Below, piece after piece: positions 59,172-64,000 of a stretch of DNA of 64,000 bases. The notes under the pieces were generated by a model, which saw only the letters and a list, made by a program, of their open reading frames with translations, searched no databases and had not been told where the DNA came from. The stretch spans positions 71,685,554 to 71,749,553 of the forward strand of contig OX485803.1 in assembly GCA_950295325.1 (NCBI GenBank), written 5' to 3'. Position 1 is the first letter of the stretch. Each line of letters starts with the position of its first letter. The translations under genes and the position numbers were made by a program. The DNA comes from Polytrichum commune. Its lineage: Eukaryota > Streptophyta > Polytrichopsida > Polytrichales > Polytrichaceae.

Positions 59172-60440
59172 TCTTGATTAAGGAGGACGTTAAGCTCCCC
59201 CCCACGATCTTTTTGGGGGAGGAATATTCGGGCAGGGGTAGCTGCCTGTCCAGAACATCAAGATTTTTTGGACCCAACCGAAAACTGCTGCCCACCTGCC
59301 CGACTTCGAAAAAACCATTGCCCTTGCATTCTTGAAGGCCACTTTTCCACAAATCCCACATTGGGTGCACTTCATCTTCAAGGTTGCAAATCCGATATAT
59401 ATGTTCACTTCCATTGAGCAAGTAAGAAATTGACTAGGATTTCACTTTCAAAGTGAAACCGCCAATAAAGCATGTAATTAACTTGGAAGTAAAAAATATT
59501 ACAAAATCCTCATTAGCACTGAGGTTATAATTTTTGTGACTTACCATTGAAAGGGTCTTTGTCATTCTAAAATGGAACTAAAATTAGTAATTTATTTTTA
59601 ATATTTTAATATTATAGTCTAGTTAAAACCTTCTACTTTCACAAAGTATCCATATGCATTTAAACTAATTAAGTGTGATTGAATGTAACTAAGTCTAATT
59701 AATTCTGATTAAAACTAATTAAGCCCAATTAAATCAGAAAATATTCTTACCAAGTTAATTAAGCCCAATGTTTTATAAACTATATTTAATGGTGTCAATT
59801 CCAGTAAATCATGATTAATTCCAGTACGTAAATTTTATAATTAATTAGGATTAATTAAATTGGTAAGCATACTTTCTGCATTAACTGGGCTTAATTAGAA
59901 TTAATCAAAATTAATCAAAATTTATTAGACTTAGTTCCATTAATCGCACTTAATTAGTTTAAATGTGTATGAAAACTTTGTGATAGTAGAAGGTATTAAC
60001 TAAAGTATTATAAAGTATTATAAAATATTAATTCTAGTTTCATTTTAGACTGACAAAGACCCTTTCAATGGTAAGTCACAAAAATTATAATCTTAGTGCT
60101 AATGAGGATTTCGTAATATTTTTGACTTCTAAGTTAATTACATGCTTTATTGGCAGTTTCACTTTGAAAGTGAAATCCCAATCAATTTCTTACTTGCTCA
60201 ATGGAAGCGAACATATATATTGGATTTGGAACCTTGAAAATGGAGTGCACCCAATATGGGATTTGTGGATAAGTGACCTTCAAGAATGCAAGGGCAATGA
60301 TTTTTTCAAAGTCGGGCGGGCGGGCAGCAGTTTTCGGGCGGGTCTAGAAAATCTTGATTTTCTGGACGGGCGGCTGCCCTTACCAGAATATTCCTCTCCC
60401 AAAAAGTTCGTGGGGGGAACATAACGTCCTCCCTTGATGA
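59172..60440. mobile_element. 1.27-kb near-palindrome (foldback-type element)
   Basis: The two halves are reverse complements almost to the centre at about 59806, with no spacer of note. Anchors: 'CTTGATTAAGGAGGACGTTA' (59174 on) against 'TAACGTCCTCCCTTGATGA' (to 60440); CACTTTCAAAGTGAAACC against TTTCACTTTGAAAGTGAAAT; AAGGGTCTTTGTCA (about 59551) against TGACAAAGACCCTT (to about 60064); TTTAAACTAATTAAGTG against CACTTAATTAGTTTAAA. The arms differ at an estimated 10-20% of positions by eye. The inner 500 bp is very AT-rich with TTAATTAA-type words, while the outer parts carry a GC-rich 'GGGCGGG' block. No transposase is encoded. A transcript would form a long hairpin. Confidence 0.85.
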
Positions 60441-61856
60441 ATGAATGTCCTAGAATAGCAAAGTCCATCATTAGTCTGTTACATTAGGGTGAATGTTCAC
60501 AACGCCTACTATAGGGTAGGGCAAGCTAGGGGAAAGATAGTGAAAACGTTGATAACTATTATAAATCCCAGAGGTTTCTATTTAAAGCTGAAATAACCCC
60601 TAATCAAGTTTAGAGACCATAATTAATCTAATGAACTTAGATCAAGATGAATCAACAACCAACCTATAGGAGCTCAACTTTTACTACACCTTGGTAAGTG
60701 TTAGGAAACCAAACCCATTATAATATGTGTACACACTTGCTACCGTACTTGAAATATCAAATATATTCTAAGGGTGAGTCCATCTCTAAATATTACTATA
60801 GAGCACCGGGCCCAGACCCGTCCCGTTCCGGCCCGGCCCGGCCCGGGTCGGGTCTTGAAACCCCTCCCCGAAAACCTCGATAACTGGGCTTATGGGCTCC
60901 GCTTCGGTGACTACGGCGATCCGCTTCAATCTAGTCACAACACAATTGCTACCTCAGGCCCAGGTCACTCATCCAGATACTATTTATTTGCGTTCTGCCC
61001 AAACGAGAGAACGAACGAGCAAGAAACGAGGGAGAAAGAGCTAGAAAAGAGAGAATGGGAGATGATGTTGTTGTTGTTGTATGTGCTTGTTTCCATTCCG
61101 CTGTAGAGCTTTCTTAGCGAAGTTTTGTTGTACTCTAGGCTCATGTTGGTGAAGGTTTTAGCGGTAAGGTTTCTTCGGGGAGGGTCTTTGTGGAATTGGC
61201 AGAAGGGAGGGAGGTCAGGGGCGAATTGTTAGTTAAAAGGGAGTTAACCTTGGGCGGGGAAGGTTTGGGTTGCTTCGTGATCGAGTAATTCACCGGGGTT
61301 TACAAGTGGAGACTGGATTGTGGTGTAGGGTTTTCAATAAGGTACGCACCGATCGTGTGACATTTGTGAGGTACTACTCTCTGTAACGTTCTTTTGTGCA
61401 AATTTTGTCACTAGAGAAGATTGCTAAAAGAGTTCTGCGGAAGGAGCAAGGTGAATGTGTCTGTAGTGTTAAGACATGCCATTGATACTAGGCATTTGAT
61501 AGAAAGAATAGAGAGCTGAATAGAGAGAAATAGATATTTAGCTTCTTGCTGGAGAGGACTTTTTGCTTGACAAGCCCTTTGCAAGCAATAACGGCTTTCA
61601 TATCTTTGAGGAGATTTGATCTGTCGAGCGGAAGAAACTCCGAAGTAAAATTTGAGCTTCATAGAGAAGAAGGCAAGCACGGAATAATTAGAATTCGTGT
61701 AAAGAAAAGGCAGCTTGTGAGGTTCAGAGCAACTTAATTACTGATGGTAATCTAGAATGCGATACATAGAAACCCTAGGTAGCTGAACATCTTATAAACT
61801 GCGCAAGATTCTATTATCATCAAGAATAAAGAAAGGGGGCAAAAGAGGAGTATAAA
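60441..61856 (+). promoter_or_regulatory. Upstream region of the thiazole kinase gene
   Basis: Holds a GC-rich block at 60806-60857 with repeated GGCCCGGCCC words and an inverted AGACCCG/CGGGTCT pair, which may be the end of a hAT-like element. A purine-rich stretch (61000-61060) could be 5' leader. A (GTT)n run lies near 61066-61080. No TATA box or thiamin-pyrophosphate riboswitch is apparent. Open frames here are short and unsupported. Confidence 0.35.
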
Positions 61857-63584
61857 ATGACGAGCTTCAGGGAGTTCAGAGGCACGGAGCCGCAATGGGG
61901 AGCGGAGGCATGGAGGGCGATGTGTCGAGTGAGAGAATCAGCGCCTCTCATTCAATGCATCACTAATTTCGTCAGCATGGATATCATGGCCAATACTCTC
62001 TTGGCTGGTGGTGCCCAACCGGCCATGGTGCATGCTGTGGAAGAAATCACAGAGTTTACTGCTCTCTCCAATGCCCTTTGCATCAATATCGGCACATTGT
62101 CTCCCGATTGGATCTTTGCCATGAAGGTAAATATCAATCCGCTGGCTCAGAGCAGGACAGACTATTTAAGTGCTGATGATATGTTGGTTCTAGAGGTTGT
62201 CATTCTAATCGGAACAAGAATCAAGACACAGTGTTGTGTCTACACATTTGTGATAATTAACCTCAAACAACGCATCGTATTCTTTTCGAAGTCGCTGTTG
62301 GTGACTAGAAATCTTCATATTTTAAGTGTCTGGAAATCTTGTTCACGGATCAGCGGTGTAACTTCTTTCTCAAGCCATTTAATGAAACAACTTGGAGCTT
62401 GATTCATACTGTGTTCATAATTGTCTAAGGAATTTAGTGCTACTTCTTTCACTGTGAGAATCAAAAGATTAAGAAATTGGCGGGAGAGATGTCTTGGAGG
62501 GATTTATGTACGTGAAACTAAATTGGGACTGTTGGATTTTGCTTCGAAGGTTGCAGCAACGCGGGCCAACGAGCTTTCTAAACCCTGGGTTTTAGATCCA
62601 GTGGGCGTTGGCGCAACTCGGTTTCGAACAGAGAAGTGCATGGAGCTTATCAAATTGAAGCCAACTGTCATTCGAGGAAATGCAACGGAAATTATGGCCG
62701 TTGTTGGTGCTTCAACTGCTCCGACAAAGGTTCGATTTTCATTCATCGTGAACCGAAAACCTTTGTGTAACTTTTACTGGCAAGACCCAGATTGGATGGG
62801 TTTCTTATGGTCCTCAGTATTATGCATCTGATATGTCATGAACGCATCTTGGTTTGTCATAAAATGATTCTTTGTTTAGTATCCTTCTCCCCCTTGATAT
62901 TTTACTTTTGAGCATGGCCACTTCACACGTGGTCTCAAACTATTGACAGCTTGAAAATTGGTCAAGCTGTCAATAGTTTGAGCTTGTCAACTCCATCTAT
63001 CAAACTCCCAAAAATTGCAAGTCCGAGCTCTACCGTAAAAGGGGTCATTCTGCCACACTGAAATCAGATGTATAGTGTAGTTAATTTAAGTGATGATGCT
63101 CAGAAATGTTGTTGGCGTTATATGTTTTTTTGAAAGACTTGAACACAAAACATCTGTTCAGTCACTGACAGGACAGATCTATGTTCAATTCCAGGGTGTC
63201 GACAGTACCAACGCCTCCACCGACGCACTGGAACCAGCAAAGGAGCTTGCACGTCTGGCACAATGTATAGTAGCAGTTTCGGGAGCTGTGGACTTAGTGA
63301 CAGATGGCAAGAGAGTCCTGAGTGTCAGCAATGGCGTTCCTCTTATGCAGAGAATTACTGCCACAGGATGTGCTGTCACCTCTCTCATAGCTGCTTTTGT
63401 GTCTGCCACTCCGGGGCGTCCTTTAGAAGCAGCAGCCTTTGCATTAGCCTTGTTTGGACTTGCAGGAGAGATAGGCAACGAGACAGCCAAAGGGCCTGCA
63501 TCGTTGCGAGTAAACATGCTGGATGCACTGCATTCACTTGATGAAGTGGTTGTGACTTCCCGGATTCGAATAGCTCTATTATGA
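61857..63584 (+). CDS. THIM: Hydroxyethylthiazole kinase (thiamin salvage)
   Basis: Phosphorylates 4-methyl-5-(2-hydroxyethyl)thiazole with ATP, returning thiazole to thiamin synthesis (EC 2.7.1.50). Three exons: 61857-62126, 62550-62729 and 63195-63584. All junctions are GT-AG in phase 0, giving 279 residues, the usual family length. Motifs along the joined frame: [20 protein letters not shown] (about 36-55), INIGTLS (76-82), [11 protein letters not shown] (102-112), RGNATEI (132-138), GVDS (151-154) and TATGCAVTS (205-213), with the family's active-site Cys at 209. The acceptor of exon 2 (CTTCGAAG) has a weak pyrimidine tract but keeps the frame. No transit peptide is apparent, fitting a cytosolic enzyme. 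It has no neighbour of the same pathway. Intron 2 contains a hairpin at 62934-62982. Confidence 0.93.
62934..62982. repeat. Perfect 21-bp hairpin in THIM intron 2
   Basis: The arms 62934-62954 and 62962-62982 are perfectly complementary (core ACTATTGACAGCTTGA and its inverse) around a 7-base loop. It follows GGCCACTTCACACG (62917-62930), which matches the end motif of the 502-bp Harbinger MITEs, so it may be part of an inserted fragment extending to about 63050. Confidence 0.85.
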
Positions 63585-64000
63585 AACATGCTAAGTCACA
63601 TCTTTCTATCAATTCCGGGCATGGTTGTTGACATGTGCTCATGCTGGTTTTCAACCGCTTCCACCGCCCTACTTTTTTTCCCATTCTGATTGAAGGATGT
63701 GGTTACATTTTGGGCTCGTGTGACTAAAAGCTCTAGTTTCATCCCAACGTATGTGCCACACGTGCAATTGGTCAAAACATTTATGTGCTTACAGCTTAGT
63801 CACATTAAGCACGTGTTTGAAGCATGTGGTTACATTTTTGTACACAGATTATTGCATAGCTGTTATGCTCAGTAGTATTTGCAGCAGTGTCTTCATTCAC
63901 TTCAGATACAACGCGTCCTCATCTCTTTGTGTGACATCCTTCTAGATTAGATTCTTTGATCTTGTATGTCGGTCAAGGAATAGGAAGCGAAACCACCTAC
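63585..64000. other. 3' flank of the thiazole kinase gene
   Basis: No further gene is supported before the window ends. Two overlapping plus-strand frames (63690-63945) are short and have no motif. A small repeated phrase (GTGGTTACATTTTGG / GTGGTTACATTTTTG) occurs near 63700 and 63826. The polyadenylation signal is not obvious. Confidence 0.45.

Noticed and set aside
60774-61106. 110-codon frame upstream of THIM
   Set aside because: Composed of a translated GC-rich repeat and a purine-rich leader, with no homology signal.
61546-61737. 63-codon frame ending shortly before the THIM start
   Set aside because: Starts at TTG, out of the THIM frame and without motif. Probably 5' leader sequence.
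1-64000. tRNA, rRNA genes or CRISPR arrays
   Set aside because: No box A/box B pairs, ribosomal cores or regularly spaced identical repeats with unique spacers were found by eye. The tandem arrays present lack spacers.

Overview
The window looks like nuclear DNA of a land plant, probably a seed-free one (bryophyte, lycophyte or fern). This rests on two plant-type genes split by canonical GT-AG introns, plant-type telomere-like TTTAGGG motifs, and AT-rich intergenic DNA packed with small PIF/Harbinger-like and hAT-like elements. The species cannot be named from sequence alone. Only two intact protein genes are supported in 64 kb: a RimP-like, probably plastid, ribosome-maturation protein (34804-38368, five exons, 504 residues) and a hydroxyethylthiazole kinase of thiamin salvage (61857-63584, three exons, 279 residues). 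Both reconstructed frames stay open across all junctions.

Left third (1-18 kb): a decayed minus-strand coding remnant near 2.6-3.5 kb, a 502-bp Harbinger-type MITE at 4991-5492, and decayed minus-strand genes. One group (6.4-8.5 kb) includes a C2H2-finger-like segment. The most interesting locus is 10305-14984 (minus). It is a multi-exon fossil whose C-terminal half carries a double-stranded beta-helix dioxygenase signature (HxD, then a Gly/Leu/Pro-rich strand and a distal His, as in TET/JBP-like 2-oxoglutarate/Fe(II) oxygenases). This is joined in phase to an upstream segment that resembles the back half of a class I methyltransferase. Its in-frame stops are all explainable as C-to-T changes, and a 588-bp terminal-inverted-repeat element sits in one intron. 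Tandem repeats with periods near 118, 130 and 180 bp occupy 8.7-8.9, 14.2-14.8, 15.9-16.2 and 17.5-18.0 kb.

Middle (18-34 kb and 38-52 kb): no gene is supported. The DNA is a mosaic of MITEs: PIF/Harbinger-like elements with TTA/TAA target duplications and GGGCC-starting ends, fully palindromic hairpin elements of about 121-146 bp, a CTACACTAAAT-ended family of about 220-230 bp, and a 348-bp element with 15-base poly-G ends and an 8-bp target duplication. Non-coding dispersed repeats and homopolymer or microsatellite tracts fill much of the rest.

Right third (52-64 kb): a degenerate minus-strand non-LTR retroelement with a recognisable RNase H domain (about 52.9-55.4 kb) and a coding remnant just upstream of it, then a 1.27-kb near-palindrome (59172-60440) and the thiazole kinase gene. 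Intron 2 of that gene holds a perfect 21-bp hairpin. The two intact genes are 23 kb apart and have unrelated roles (organellar translation, vitamin salvage), so no joint pathway is implied.
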